Shown here: positions 24,223 through 34,176 of the stretch, piece by piece
How the letters are laid out: each line of letters opens with the position of its first letter
How positions within the stretch are numbered: the stretch's first letter is position 1
Assembly (NCBI RefSeq): GCF_000376945.1
Contig: NZ_AQXU01000025.1
Coordinates: 475,982 to 539,981, forward strand
Source of the DNA: Leeia oryzae DSM 17879
Lineage (GTDB): Bacteria > Pseudomonadota > Gammaproteobacteria > Burkholderiales > Leeiaceae
Reading direction: 5' to 3'
DNA length: 64,000 nt
The notes under the pieces: generated by a model
Database searches by the model: none
Told to the model about the DNA's origin: nothing
What the model saw: the letters and a program-made list of their open reading frames with translations, nothing else
Translations under genes and position numbers: made by a program

Positions 24223-25755
24223 ATGCCGAACAAAATCAACTGGAAATTTCTGACCATCGTGCTGTGCCTCCTGCTTTTGGCAGGCGGCATCTACAACTAT
24301 GTGCGCCAGGTGTCGCTGATACGGGCGGATACCGAACATGCTTTCCAGAGCCGTAGCGAATTACTGGGTAAATTTGTCGCCCTGCACCGTGACCAGGTGA
24401 CCGTGATGCGCAATCTGCTGGCAGATCGCTACGCACAGACGGCAACAGAAGCCGCTCCGCCGCTTGGCACCAAGCAGCTCCCGGCACTGGGCGTCTGGGC
24501 TGTATCAGACAGCAAGGCGCTGGGCAATGCCACGGTGACAGGCGACCTGGCGTTTCCGCCCACCCCGGCCATGCAGCGCGAAATCGCCAGCGCCATCGGC
24601 ATGACCCCGCAGATCAAGGCGGCCTTGCAATTCAATGCCGATGTGGTGTGGGCGTATTACCTGTCGGCCAGCCATTTCATTTATCTGGCTCCGCAAACGC
24701 CGGTGGAGCAGTTCCGTTTTTCCAATGCGCTGTATCAGCGTAGTTACTGGCAGCAGGCCAGCCCCAAGGCGAACCCGGCACGACGCATGATTCTGAGCGG
24801 CCCGTATCAAGATCTGGCCGGCAAAGGCTGGATCATGACCTTTGCCCAGCCGGTATACGATGGGGACCGCTTCCTGGGGGTGGTGGCGATAGACCTGCGC
24901 ATCGACACGCTGCAGCAACTGGCCAACGTGAGCGATGCGCTGGGCGAAACCATGATGATCAGCGAGCATCATCATCTGATTGCCCGTCAGCACGGGTTTG
25001 AACCCGGGCTTCACGTCAACCCGCCCCTGACAACCAAACTGATCGACTGGAAAGAAGACAAAAGCAGCGACCTCTGGCTAAGCAGCCAGGTGGTCAAGGA
25101 TGAGCTGTGGCTGGTCCACCGGGTGCAACGCAACCAGCTCTATTGGGCTGCCGCCCGCGAAACCCGCCCGCTCTGGATCATGATCGTGCTGATGGGACTG
25201 GTCATGGCGTTGTCTTTGCGCCTGAAAACCGCACTGGCCGAAGTGACCCGGCTGATGCACGTCGACCCGCTGACCCAGGCCCTGAACCGGCGTGGCTTTT
25301 TCGAGAAAGCCGACATGACACTGGCGATGGCCCAGCGCAAACAGCTGACGCCGGTGGTACTGATGATGGATATCGACCATTTCAAGAAGGTGAACGATAC
25401 CTTTGGCCACGACACCGGCGACAGCGTACTCAAGCAGGTAGGCAGCTATCTGGGCAAAGGCTGCCGCCCGTTTGACCTGTTCTGCCGCTGGGGTGGTGAA
25501 GAGTTTGTGTTGCTGCTGATGCTGGAAGGCGCCGACGATGCCTTTGCAGTGGCGGAGCGCTTGCGCCAGGAAGCCCAGCGAACCCGCATCCAGCCGGGCG
25601 ACCAGCCGGTCACCCTGAGCGGGGGGCTGGTCAGGGTTCAGACAGGTGAATCGGTTGAAGACGCCATCAAACGGGCCGACTTGCTGTTGTATGACGCGAA
25701 GCATAACGGACGGAACCATATCGAAGTGGAAGCTGCGCTTCGCCCGGCGACCTGA
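24223..25755 (+). CDS. Diguanylate cyclase with periplasmic CACHE-like sensor
   Basis: 510 residues. TM1 is at ~10-28. A large periplasmic domain (~30-315) follows, whose pattern (PYQDLAGKGWIMTFAQPVYDG then FLGVVAIDLRID) is that of double-CACHE ligand-binding domains. TM2 is at ~320-340 (LWIMIVLMGLVMALSL). A GGDEF domain follows with GGEEF at 424-428 and an inhibitory RxxD (RPFD) in front. Predicted to be an active, product-inhibited c-di-GMP synthase responding to a small periplasmic ligand. I chose ATG 24223, directly before the hydrophobic signal anchor. A perfect terminator follows. Confidence 0.92.
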   Translation: MPNKINWKFLTIVLCLLLLAGGIYNYVRQVSLIRADTEHAFQSRSELLGKFVALHRDQVTVMRNLLADRYAQTATEAAPPLGTKQLPALGVWAVSDSKALGNATVTGDLAFPPTPAMQREIASAIGMTPQIKAALQFNADVVWAYYLSASHFIYLAPQTPVEQFRFSNALYQRSYWQQASPKANPARRMILSGPYQDLAGKGWIMTFAQPVYDGDRFLGVVAIDLRIDTLQQLANVSDALGETMMISEHHHLIARQHGFEPGLHVNPPLTTKLIDWKEDKSSDLWLSSQVVKDELWLVHRVQRNQLYWAAARETRPLWIMIVLMGLVMALSLRLKTALAEVTRLMHVDPLTQALNRRGFFEKADMTLAMAQRKQLTPVVLMMDIDHFKKVNDTFGHDTGDSVLKQVGSYLGKGCRPFDLFCRWGGEEFVLLLMLEGADDAFAVAERLRQEAQRTRIQPGDQPVTLSGGLVRVQTGESVEDAIKRADLLLYDAKHNGRNHIEVEAALRPAT

Positions 25756-25791
25756 ACGCTGCCGATCAGGATCGGCCCCAATCGACCCGCA

Positions 25792-25830
25792 AAAAAAATG
25801 GCCGGACAAGCAATGTCCGGCCATTTTTTT
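25792..25830. terminator. Bidirectional terminator
   Basis: AAAAAAATGGCCGGACA pairs perfectly with TGTCCGGCCATTTTTTT (17 bp including the A/T tracts, 5-base loop). It separates the convergent diguanylate cyclase and amino-acid permease genes. Confidence 0.95.
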
Positions 25831-25868
25831 GTGCTTTGCCCTGGCGGCACCAAGGCAGGCCATCCGCG

Positions 25869-27353
25869 TTAAGACTCGGCCTCCTGGGTGACCAGGGTTG
25901 TCAGCAACGGCTCTTCTTCAGCATCCAGATCCAGAACCGGATCTGCCGCGGCCAGCCGCGAATTCTTGATGCTGTAGTTAAAGTAGATGATGGCTGCGAC
26001 GGTGAGCCAGGCAGCAAACAGGATAAAGGTATCCATCGGCAAATCGGCAATCAGGTACAGACAGAACAGGATGCTGACCACCGGCGTCACCGGATACAGC
26101 GGCACCTTGAACCCGCGCACCAGATTTGGCTGGGTACGGCGCAGCACCATCACGCCAATCGACACCACGGCAAACGCCACCAGCGTGCCCATGCTGGTCA
26201 GGTTAGTCAGCACATCCAGCGGAACAAACGCGGCCAGCAGCGCCACAATCACGCCCACGATCATGGTATTGGTATTGGGGGTCTGGGTCTTGGGGTGGAC
26301 CTTGCGGAACATGGCCGGCAACATGCCGTCACAGCTCATGGCGTACAGAATGCGGGTCTGGCCGTACAACACCACCAGCGTCACGCTGAAGATCGACAGA
26401 ATGGCACCGACGCTGAGCACAATCGACGGCCAGCTCTGGCCGGTCATCTTGAACAGAATGGCCGACAAACCGGCTTCCTGCCCGGCAAACTCGCCCCACG
26501 GCTGGGTACCGATGGCCGACATCGCCACCACCATGTAGATCAGCGTCACGATCACCAGTGACAATACGATGCCCAGCGGCAGGTTGCGACGCGGGTTCTT
26601 CACCTCGGCACCGGCGGTGGAGACCGCATCAATGCCGATATAGGAGAAGAAAATGGTCGAGGCTGCTGCCCCGATACCACTCATACCCATCGGGGCAAAC
26701 GGCGTCAGATGCTTGGCCTGGAAACCGGTGACGGCAATGGCCACAAACATCACCAGCACCGCCAGCTTGACCAGCACCATGATGGTATTGATCAGGGCCG
26801 ATTCTTTGGCGCCACGCATCAGCAGCAGACTGCACATGGCCACCAGGATCACCGCCGGAATATTGAAGTAACCGCCATGGCCGGGCGGCTGGCTGATGAT
26901 ATCCGGCATGCGCCAGTGGAACACGTACATGAAGAATTCATTGAGATACTGCCCCCAGCCGACCGCAATGGCCGAGGCCGACACCCCGTATTCGAGCAAC
27001 AGGCACCAGGCCACCCCGTAGGCAACCACTTCGCCAAGTGTGGCATAGGCGTACGAATACGAAGAACCGGACACCGGAATGCTGGACGCCAGTTCTGCAT
27101 AGCACAGCGCCGTCAGTGCCGCGGTAATGCCGGCAATCATGAAAGAAATGATCACGGCCGGGCCCGCATGCGGCACCGCCTGGTTCAGGACCACAAAAAT
27201 ACCGGTTCCCACCGTGGCGCCTACACCCAGCATGGTCAGCTGAAAAAGGCCCATCGAGCGTTCCAGCCCGTCCGGGCCTTCTTGACGGCCTTCATCTTCG
27301 ATCGGCTTGCAGCGGAACATCCGCGCCAGTAGCGAAGGGGGATTCGCGTTCAT
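25869..27353 (-). CDS. Amino-acid permease, CAT (cationic amino acid transporter) type of APC superfamily
   Basis: 494 residues, about 12-13 hydrophobic helices. The helix-1 motif GVGATVGTGIFV binds substrate backbone and 'ALCYAELASSIPVSGSSYSYAYATLGE' is the APC consensus after helix 2. 'FFSYIGIDAVSTAGAEVKNPRRNLPLGI' is the helix-6 region of CAT/YfnA-like members. Which amino acid it carries cannot be told from sequence alone. ATG 27353 follows AAGGAG by eight bases; the frame is open 58 codons further upstream without transporter sequence. It has a long acidic C-terminal tail (LDLDAEEEPLL). It is monocistronic. Confidence 0.9.
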   Translation of the reverse strand: MNANPPSLLARMFRCKPIEDEGRQEGPDGLERSMGLFQLTMLGVGATVGTGIFVVLNQAVPHAGPAVIISFMIAGITAALTALCYAELASSIPVSGSSYSYAYATLGEVVAYGVAWCLLLEYGVSASAIAVGWGQYLNEFFMYVFHWRMPDIISQPPGHGGYFNIPAVILVAMCSLLLMRGAKESALINTIMVLVKLAVLVMFVAIAVTGFQAKHLTPFAPMGMSGIGAAASTIFFSYIGIDAVSTAGAEVKNPRRNLPLGIVLSLVIVTLIYMVVAMSAIGTQPWGEFAGQEAGLSAILFKMTGQSWPSIVLSVGAILSIFSVTLVVLYGQTRILYAMSCDGMLPAMFRKVHPKTQTPNTNTMIVGVIVALLAAFVPLDVLTNLTSMGTLVAFAVVSIGVMVLRRTQPNLVRGFKVPLYPVTPVVSILFCLYLIADLPMDTFILFAAWLTVAAIIYFNYSIKNSRLAAADPVLDLDAEEEPLLTTLVTQEAES

Positions 27354-27767
27354 GAATACGTACTCCTTGTTCACACCAGGTTTCTGTACAGCTTGCGGCG
27401 GCCAGAGACACTGCCCTTGCTGCTTACGAGGACATCGGGTTGAGGTGTGGTCATTCGGTTGTGTTGATACGGTTCTGGATGAAAAAGCAGGGGGATGACA
27501 CGCCATCAGACAGCCGCACTTTTTCAAGGTCGGCGATTATAGCGGGCACACCAGTCCGGTTATTTTGCGAGCTAATGATTTACGTATATTCATGACGCAA
27601 TTCAGAAAATCCCGCTTTCCGGCCTGAAAACCACCCCGGATTTTACCCGGACCACATATTCCATCCGGGCGTGACCGGGTCGCTTATCCGGCAGGTTATC
27701 CACTATAATGCGAGCACCGGCATGCGGGTTCCACCCGTCCGAAAGCCCACCCTGTCATGGCAGATTC
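27354..27767. other. Divergent intergenic region, permease / CLC antiporter
   Basis: 414 bases without a convincing gene. A perfect TATAAT at 27704-27709 gives a predicted start near 27716 for the CLC gene; its -35 is weak. A small hairpin (CGGGT/ACCCG, 27724-27736) lies in the leader. I looked for the fluoride (crcB) riboswitch consensus expected for this transporter type and did not find it. Confidence 0.5.
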
Positions 27768-29039
27768 ATGAAAACATCCGTCCCGTCTTTTGAAACGGCC
27801 TTGCCCCGCTACCTGCTGAAATGGGTGCTACTGTCGCTGCTGATTGCGGCGCTGGCGGGTGCGGCATCTACCTTCTTCCTGTTTGCGCTGGACTGGGCCA
27901 CCCAGACCCGCATCCACCACAAAGCCCTGATCTGGGGGCTGCCGCTGGCGGGGTTTGCGGTTGGCTGGCTATACCTGACCTTTGGCCAGCACGTCGAAGC
28001 CGGCAACAACCTGCTGATCGACGAAGTCCACGACCCGAAAAAGGTCATTCCGCTCAGGATGGCGCCGCTGGTTCTGGGCAGTACGGTGATCTCGCATCTG
28101 TTTGGTGCCTCCGTCGGCCGGGAAGGCACGGCCGTACAAATGGGCGGTACGCTGGCCGACCAGCTGACCCACGTATTCCATTTGCAACACGAAGACCGGC
28201 GCATCATCCTGATGGCCGGCATCAGCGCCGGTTTTGCCTCGGTCTTCGGTACCCCGTTGGCAGGGGCGATTTTCGGGCTGGAAGTACTGGCCATTGGCCG
28301 CCTGCGTTACGATGCCATCCTGCCCTGCATGATTGCCGCCATTGCCGCAGACCAGATGGGGCTGCTGCTGGGTGTGCAGCACACGCATTATCTGATCGAC
28401 AGCATCCCGCCCGTCAGCGCGTGGGGGCTGGTCGCGGTGTCCATAGCGGGCGCCCTGTTTGGCCTGACCGGCAAGCTGTTTGCCGAATCCACCCACTGGC
28501 TGGGTGCCCGCTTCAAGCAGTACATTCCCTACGCACCCTTGCGCCCGCTGACGGGCGGCGTGGTACTGGTGGCCGTCATCATGCTGCTGCCGGTAGACCG
28601 CTACATCGGCCTGGGGATTCCGGTGATTGTCGAAGCCTTCCAGCACCCGTTGCCGGTGCATGAATTTGCCGCCAAACTGCTACTGACGGTGGGCTCGATC
28701 GGCAGCGGTTTCAAAGGCGGGGAGGTCACACCACTGTTTTATATCGGCGCCACGCTGGGCAACACGCTGGCCCCCTTGCTGCACCTGCCGTTTGCGCTCC
28801 TGGCGGGTATCGGCTTTGTGGCCGTGTTTGCCGGAGCGGCCAATACCCCGATTGCTTCCACCCTGATGGCGATGGAACTGTTTGGCAGCGAGATCGGCAT
28901 GTATGCCGGCCTCGCCTGTGTGGTCAGCTACCTGTTCTCTGGCCACTCCGGCATTTACAAGTCGCAGCGCTCCGGCCACGCCAAACACCGGCCCGTGCCG
29001 GAAGGCATCAAGCTGGGCGAGCTGGACCAGCACCGCTAA
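27768..29039 (+). CDS. CLC-family anion/proton antiporter, probably fluoride-specific (CLC-F)
   Basis: 423 residues, membrane protein of the CLC fold. The gating-glutamate motif is GREGTAVQMGG (E119) rather than the GREGP of chloride CLCs. The first anion-binding loop reads AGNNLLIDEVHDPKKVIPLR in place of GSGIP. Both replacements characterise the fluoride-exporting CLC-F branch, some of whose members use Asn rather than Met at the Ser107 position. The second pore motif is GSGFKGGEVTPLFYIGA. F-/H+ export from the cytoplasm is the predicted role. It is followed 64 bases later by an MFS gene. No fluoride riboswitch was recognised upstream. Confidence 0.85.
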   Translation: MKTSVPSFETALPRYLLKWVLLSLLIAALAGAASTFFLFALDWATQTRIHHKALIWGLPLAGFAVGWLYLTFGQHVEAGNNLLIDEVHDPKKVIPLRMAPLVLGSTVISHLFGASVGREGTAVQMGGTLADQLTHVFHLQHEDRRIILMAGISAGFASVFGTPLAGAIFGLEVLAIGRLRYDAILPCMIAAIAADQMGLLLGVQHTHYLIDSIPPVSAWGLVAVSIAGALFGLTGKLFAESTHWLGARFKQYIPYAPLRPLTGGVVLVAVIMLLPVDRYIGLGIPVIVEAFQHPLPVHEFAAKLLLTVGSIGSGFKGGEVTPLFYIGATLGNTLAPLLHLPFALLAGIGFVAVFAGAANTPIASTLMAMELFGSEIGMYAGLACVVSYLFSGHSGIYKSQRSGHAKHRPVPEGIKLGELDQHR

Positions 29040-29103
29040 CGCGCAGCACGCCAAACCGCCAGGCACAGGCTGCATAGACTCACCGACACGATTGGACACC
29101 GGC

Positions 29104-30312
29104 ATGCTCGCCACCTTACGCTCCCTGCCCCGCACCGTCTGGCTGATCGGCCTGATCAGCCTGGTCAACGACAGCGCCAGCGAGATGCTCTACCCGCTGA
29201 TTCCGTTGTACCTGTCGTCGGTGCTGATGGCCGGCCCCAAGGCACTGGGCCTGATCGAAGGCGTGGCCGAAGCCACCGCCAGCCTGCTGAAACTGTTTTC
29301 CGGCGTATTGGTAGACCGTACCCGCAAGAGCAAACCGTGGATGGTGGTGGGTTACCTGCTGGCCGGGGTGGGTCGCCCGCTGATTGCCTTCATCAGCAGC
29401 TGGCCGATGCTGTTGCTGATCCGCTTTACCGACCGGGTCGGCAAGGGCTTGCGCTCGTCCCCGCGCGATGCACTACTGGCCAATAGCGTCGACCCGAGCA
29501 AGCGCGGGCTGGTGTTTGGCGTACACCGGGCCATGGACAACGCCGGTGCCATTGTCGGCCCCCTGATGGCCGCCCTGCTGCTCAGCCAGAATGTCCCGCT
29601 CAAGGATTTGTTCTTGTGGTCTGCCATCCCGGCGGTCATTTGCCTGTGCCTGACGGCATTCATCCAGGAAGCCCCGGCCGAAGCCCCCAACCGCGAAGCC
29701 TTTGACTGGCAACTGGGCGACATGCCGCCGATGTTCAAACGCTATCTGGCGGTAGTGGCACTGTTTACCATGGGCAATGCGTCCAGCATGTTCCTGCTGC
29801 TGAAAGCCCGGGCCACCGGCGTACCGCAGGCAGAAATTCCGCTGCTGTGGGCCATGGTGTCGCTGGTGGCCTCGGCCTTCTCTGCCCCGCTGGCGGCCTT
29901 CTCGGACAAGATTGGCCGGATCCGCGTCCTGACCATGGGTTATCTGGCATTCGGCTGTTCGTTTGTGGGGCTGGGACTGCTGGAGAAGAGCGGCTGGCTG
30001 CTACTGGTCCTGTTTGCCAGCTACGGGCTCTTCATGGCCGCTACCGAAGGGGTAGAAAAAGCACTGGTGGCGGATCTGGCGCCGTCGCACAAGCGCGGCA
30101 CCGCCTTTGGCTGGTTTAATCTGGTGACCGGTGCTTTCCTGCTGCCTTCTTCGCTGGTGTTCGGCTGGCTCTACCAGAGCCTGTCACCCATCTACGCCTT
30201 TGGCTTTGCAGGCGGCTGCTCGTTAACGGCAGCGGCCTTGCTGTGGTTTACCTTCCCGCACGCCTTGCACGATGGCGTACCCGCCAGAACCGCCAGCCGG
30301 GACCGCGACTGA
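29104..30312 (+). CDS. MFS transporter of unknown substrate
   Basis: 402 residues, about twelve hydrophobic segments. The N-terminus 'VWLIGLISLVNDSASEMLYPLIPLYL' and the loop 'DRVGKGLRSSPRDALLA' between helices 4 and 5 identify a common but uncharacterised MFS_1 subfamily. That loop is much better conserved than is usual in drug pumps. ATG 29104 is chosen because transporter-like sequence begins there. Probably co-transcribed with the CLC gene (64-base gap); any shared role is unproven. A hairpin at 30322-30357 follows. Confidence 0.85.
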   Translation: MLATLRSLPRTVWLIGLISLVNDSASEMLYPLIPLYLSSVLMAGPKALGLIEGVAEATASLLKLFSGVLVDRTRKSKPWMVVGYLLAGVGRPLIAFISSWPMLLLIRFTDRVGKGLRSSPRDALLANSVDPSKRGLVFGVHRAMDNAGAIVGPLMAALLLSQNVPLKDLFLWSAIPAVICLCLTAFIQEAPAEAPNREAFDWQLGDMPPMFKRYLAVVALFTMGNASSMFLLLKARATGVPQAEIPLLWAMVSLVASAFSAPLAAFSDKIGRIRVLTMGYLAFGCSFVGLGLLEKSGWLLLVLFASYGLFMAATEGVEKALVADLAPSHKRGTAFGWFNLVTGAFLLPSSLVFGWLYQSLSPIYAFGFAGGCSLTAAALLWFTFPHALHDGVPARTASRDRD

Positions 30313-30321
30313 CCATAAAAA

Positions 30322-30357
30322 AGGCCTGCTTCCGGTCATCATGCCGAAAACAGGCCT
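30322..30357 (+). terminator. Hairpin after the MFS gene
   Basis: AGGCCTG and CAGGCCT pair around a 22-base loop that itself can pair imperfectly. No T run follows on the plus strand. On the minus strand, AAAAAAGG upstream reads as CCTTTTTT, so it may instead help terminate the convergent DUF4337 gene. Confidence 0.55.
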
Positions 30358-30388
30358 CATGGCTTGAAACGTACTACCCCGGACACGG

Positions 30389-30925
30389 CTACATGAACAG
30401 CCAGAACCCGTTAAAGAAATACACCAGCCCCACCCCGCCGACCGGCAAGGCCAGATACCACAACGACTTCTGCTTGAACAACCCGGCAATCGACGACAGC
30501 AGAATCGCGACCTGGAAAAAGATCACCGCCAGCCCGAACGGCTGCCCATGCCGCTGGGCATCGTCACGCTTGGCTTCCAGCGCCTTGGCATCTTTCTGGA
30601 TGGTATCTTTTTCATCCTTGTAACGATTCATAGTCTTGTCCGCCTCGGCAATGGCGGCATCGTAATTGCTCAGGTCCGGTGCACCATGCTGGCTGGCCAG
30701 ATCGTTACGGGTCAGCGTCAGGTTTTGCCTCTGGATTTTGTACAGCGTTTCGCGAATGCTCTTGGCCTGATAATACGCCCATTGGTCAGACGCTTGCGCC
30801 TGGCTGATCACGCTGCGGGTGGAATAACCGCCCCCTTTAAAGGTAGACAACGTGGCACAAACGGCAAAAATCACTGTGGTCAGCGCAAGAAAATTCAACC
30901 ACGGCTCTTTTTTGTCATCACTCAT
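30389..30925 (-). CDS. DUF4337 membrane protein
   Basis: 178 residues: TM near 10-28 (WLNFLALTTVIFAVCATLST), a ~100-residue helical, charged middle (SDQWAYYQAKSIRETLYKIQ, then a KDEKDTIQKDAKALEAKRDDA coiled coil), and two C-terminal TMs (~132-178). The architecture and the 'A.dqWayyQaKsiR' motif define the DUF4337 family, which has no assigned function. GGGAG precedes ATG 30925. It is monocistronic. Confidence 0.85.
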   Translation of the reverse strand: MSDDKKEPWLNFLALTTVIFAVCATLSTFKGGGYSTRSVISQAQASDQWAYYQAKSIRETLYKIQRQNLTLTRNDLASQHGAPDLSNYDAAIAEADKTMNRYKDEKDTIQKDAKALEAKRDDAQRHGQPFGLAVIFFQVAILLSSIAGLFKQKSLWYLALPVGGVGLVYFFNGFWLFM

Positions 30926-30998
30926 CCTGCAACTCCCTGATACTGCTTCATTCTGTTAGTAAGTACGGTGCATCTGGCCCTGCCGGGTCACACATATC

Positions 30999-31175
30999 TC
31001 AGGCAAAGGTATCAATGGTGCTGCCCTTGCCAGCCTCACGGGTTCTTTCCTGCGCAGACTCATTGGCCTCTTCACTCTTCGCCGCTGGCGGGGTAACGGG
31101 TGCGGCGGGCTGTTTTGCAACAGCAGGAGACAACTGCTGCACCATGGTAGACAAACTGCTAGAACCAACTTGCAT
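30999..31175 (-). CDS. Small hydrophilic protein, function unknown
   Basis: 58 residues with a strong ribosome site (CGGAGG, 6 bases before ATG 31175; the adjacent ATG 31178 is too close). The sequence begins MQVGSSSLSTMVQQLSP. It continues with an Ala/Pro-rich linker and a charged stretch (KSEEANESAQERTREAG) and ends GSTIDTFA. No membrane segment or catalytic motif. The good ribosome site is the main reason to call it. The pattern of a short amphipathic start and a Gly-Ser-Thr-Ile-Asp-x-x-Ala end recalls small surface/motility-associated proteins, but I cannot name a family. Confidence 0.6.
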   Translation of the reverse strand: MQVGSSSLSTMVQQLSPAVAKQPAAPVTPPAAKSEEANESAQERTREAGKGSTIDTFA

Positions 31176-31259
31176 CATGAACCTCCGGGTTAGCGTCAAA
31201 TTGACGGTTGTGTGCCATCATAGGCCGGCAACCTTAAGCCAACCTTAATCCGGCAGCCA

Positions 31260-31295
31260 AAAAAGAACACGGCGATGCACTTGCATCGCCGTGTC
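31260..31295 (-). terminator. Terminator of the sqr-rhodanese-ahpD operon
   Basis: ACACGGCGATGC pairs perfectly with GCATCGCCGTGT (12 bp, 4-base loop). Read on the minus strand it is followed by TCTTTTTT. It lies 24 bases past the AhpD-like stop. Confidence 0.88.
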
Positions 31296-31318
31296 TGTCT
31301 TGCGGGGAGGCTTTTTAC

Positions 31319-31669
31319 CTAGATAGCCTTTTCGCCACCAAACTCCTCGTACGCCTGCAACGCCTCGGCTGCCGTCATCAAAGACGGTCCGCCGCCCATA
31401 TAGATGGCCACTTGCAGCATCTCCATGAATTCGGCACGGGTCACGCCCATCTTGACGCATGCCTTGGCATGAAACGCCAGACACCCCTGGCAGCGTGCCG
31501 CAATGCCAATGGCCATGGCCATCAGCTCTTTGGTCTTAGAGGTCAGCGCGCCATCCCCATTGATGGCAGAGCTCATCTGGTAAAACCCCTGCATGGTGTC
31601 CGGGGCACTTTGCTTGATGTCTTTGACCTTGGCCGAAATCTGGTTGGCAAGTTCTTTGTAGCTGTCCAT
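31319..31669 (-). CDS. AhpD-like carboxymuconolactone decarboxylase family protein
   Basis: 116 residues with the redox motif C60-QG-C63-LAF-H67 (CxxCxxxH) of AhpD-type peroxidase partners. 'SKTKELMAMAIGIAARC' precedes it and 'GVTRAEFMEMLQVAIYMGGGP' follows; all are standard for the family. Such proteins act as thiol disulfide exchangers or peroxidases. Third gene of the sulfide operon, 43 bases after the rhodanese stop, suggesting handling of persulfide or peroxide by-products (inference). ATG 31669 is chosen from the family length; the frame is open far upstream within the rhodanese gene. Confidence 0.88.
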   Translation of the reverse strand: MDSYKELANQISAKVKDIKQSAPDTMQGFYQMSSAINGDGALTSKTKELMAMAIGIAARCQGCLAFHAKACVKMGVTRAEFMEMLQVAIYMGGGPSLMTAAEALQAYEEFGGEKAI

Positions 31670-31712
31670 CTCTGATACCTGTCTTTGTCTGCCGCCCATG
31701 ACGGCGGGTGGG

Positions 31713-32108
31713 TTATTCGAAGGAGACCGGTGCCGGCGTGACAACCGGCAGACTGGCCGCGGCCCAAGCGTCAAAACCGCCCGCCATCGACACGACGTGC
31801 TCATAGCCCATGGCTTGCATGGTCGCTGCGGCCAACGCCGAACGCCCACCCGTCTTGCAATACACCAGCACCGGCAATGCGGCGTTCTGCCATGCCGGGT
31901 TGGCCGACAAGCGGAATTCCAGCATGCCACGCGGTACATTCACGGCCCCTGGCAGATGCCCGGCGGCAAATTCGTCGGGCTCGCGCACGTCCAGAATCGT
32001 CCACGACGTATCGTCCATGCTCGCCACCACCGCATTTGTCGCGAGTTCCTTAACCTGTTGTTTGGCCGTCATGACCAGTTCGTGTGCAGATTTCAGCATT
32101 GGATTCAT
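31713..32108 (-). CDS. Rhodanese (sulfurtransferase)
   Basis: 131-residue single-domain rhodanese. The active-site loop CKTGGRS has catalytic C84. The CH2-type motifs 'ILDVREPDEFAAGHLPGAVNVPRG' (~38-61) and 'GYEHVVSMAGGFDAW' are present. A ~30-residue N-terminal helix is added. It transfers sulfane sulfur between persulfide carriers. Position 40 bases downstream of sqr suggests it takes up the polysulfide or persulfide product of sulfide oxidation. Confidence 0.93.
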   Translation of the reverse strand: MNPMLKSAHELVMTAKQQVKELATNAVVASMDDTSWTILDVREPDEFAAGHLPGAVNVPRGMLEFRLSANPAWQNAALPVLVYCKTGGRSALAAATMQAMGYEHVVSMAGGFDAWAAASLPVVTPAPVSFE

Positions 32109-32148
32109 TACCTTTCTGTGTTTGGGTGAGGGGTGCGCCAGGCGCAGG

Positions 32149-33798
<1,650 letters not shown>

Positions 33799-34176
33799 AT
33801 GCAAGACATCGCCACCGATATTGGCCGCCCGCAAATAGAAGCCGTGATCGACCGTTTTTATGACGCCATCCGCGCCCACCCCACACTGGCCACCCCGTTT
33901 GCCATTGTCGACGACTGGACACAGCACAAGGCACTGCTCACCCATTTCTGGTGGGTGTCACTGGGTGGAGAACGCTACATGAGTTACGATTACCAGGTAG
34001 CCGCCAAACACTTGCATGTCGGCTTTACGCCAGAACTGCTGGAAGAATGGCTGACCCTGTTCCGCAATACCATCGAAACCCATGTAGAAGCTACTTATGC
34101 CGCCCTGTGGATCAAGCGGGCCGAGCTGATTGGGGAATCCCTGCGTCTGATGCACCAGTTTCATGGTGCAACGTAA
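33799..34176 (+). CDS. Group III truncated haemoglobin
   Basis: 125-residue 2-on-2 globin. Family-typical segments are 'AVIDRFYDAIRAHPTLATPF', 'HKALLTHFWWVSLGGERYMSYDY' and 'AAKHLHVGFTPELLEEWLTLFR', the last containing the proximal histidine. Group III members (for example Campylobacter Ctb) are linked to oxygen chemistry and NO handling at low oxygen. ATG 33799 has no good ribosome site; an in-frame start at 33745 adds 18 residues without globin similarity. It is divergent from the sqr operon across a region holding an FNR-type site. Confidence 0.9.
   Translation: MQDIATDIGRPQIEAVIDRFYDAIRAHPTLATPFAIVDDWTQHKALLTHFWWVSLGGERYMSYDYQVAAKHLHVGFTPELLEEWLTLFRNTIETHVEATYAALWIKRAELIGESLRLMHQFHGAT

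Noticed and set aside
27540..27767. Possible fluoride (crcB) riboswitch before the CLC gene
   Set aside because: None of the conserved riboswitch segments could be found; only a short GC hairpin is present in the predicted leader.
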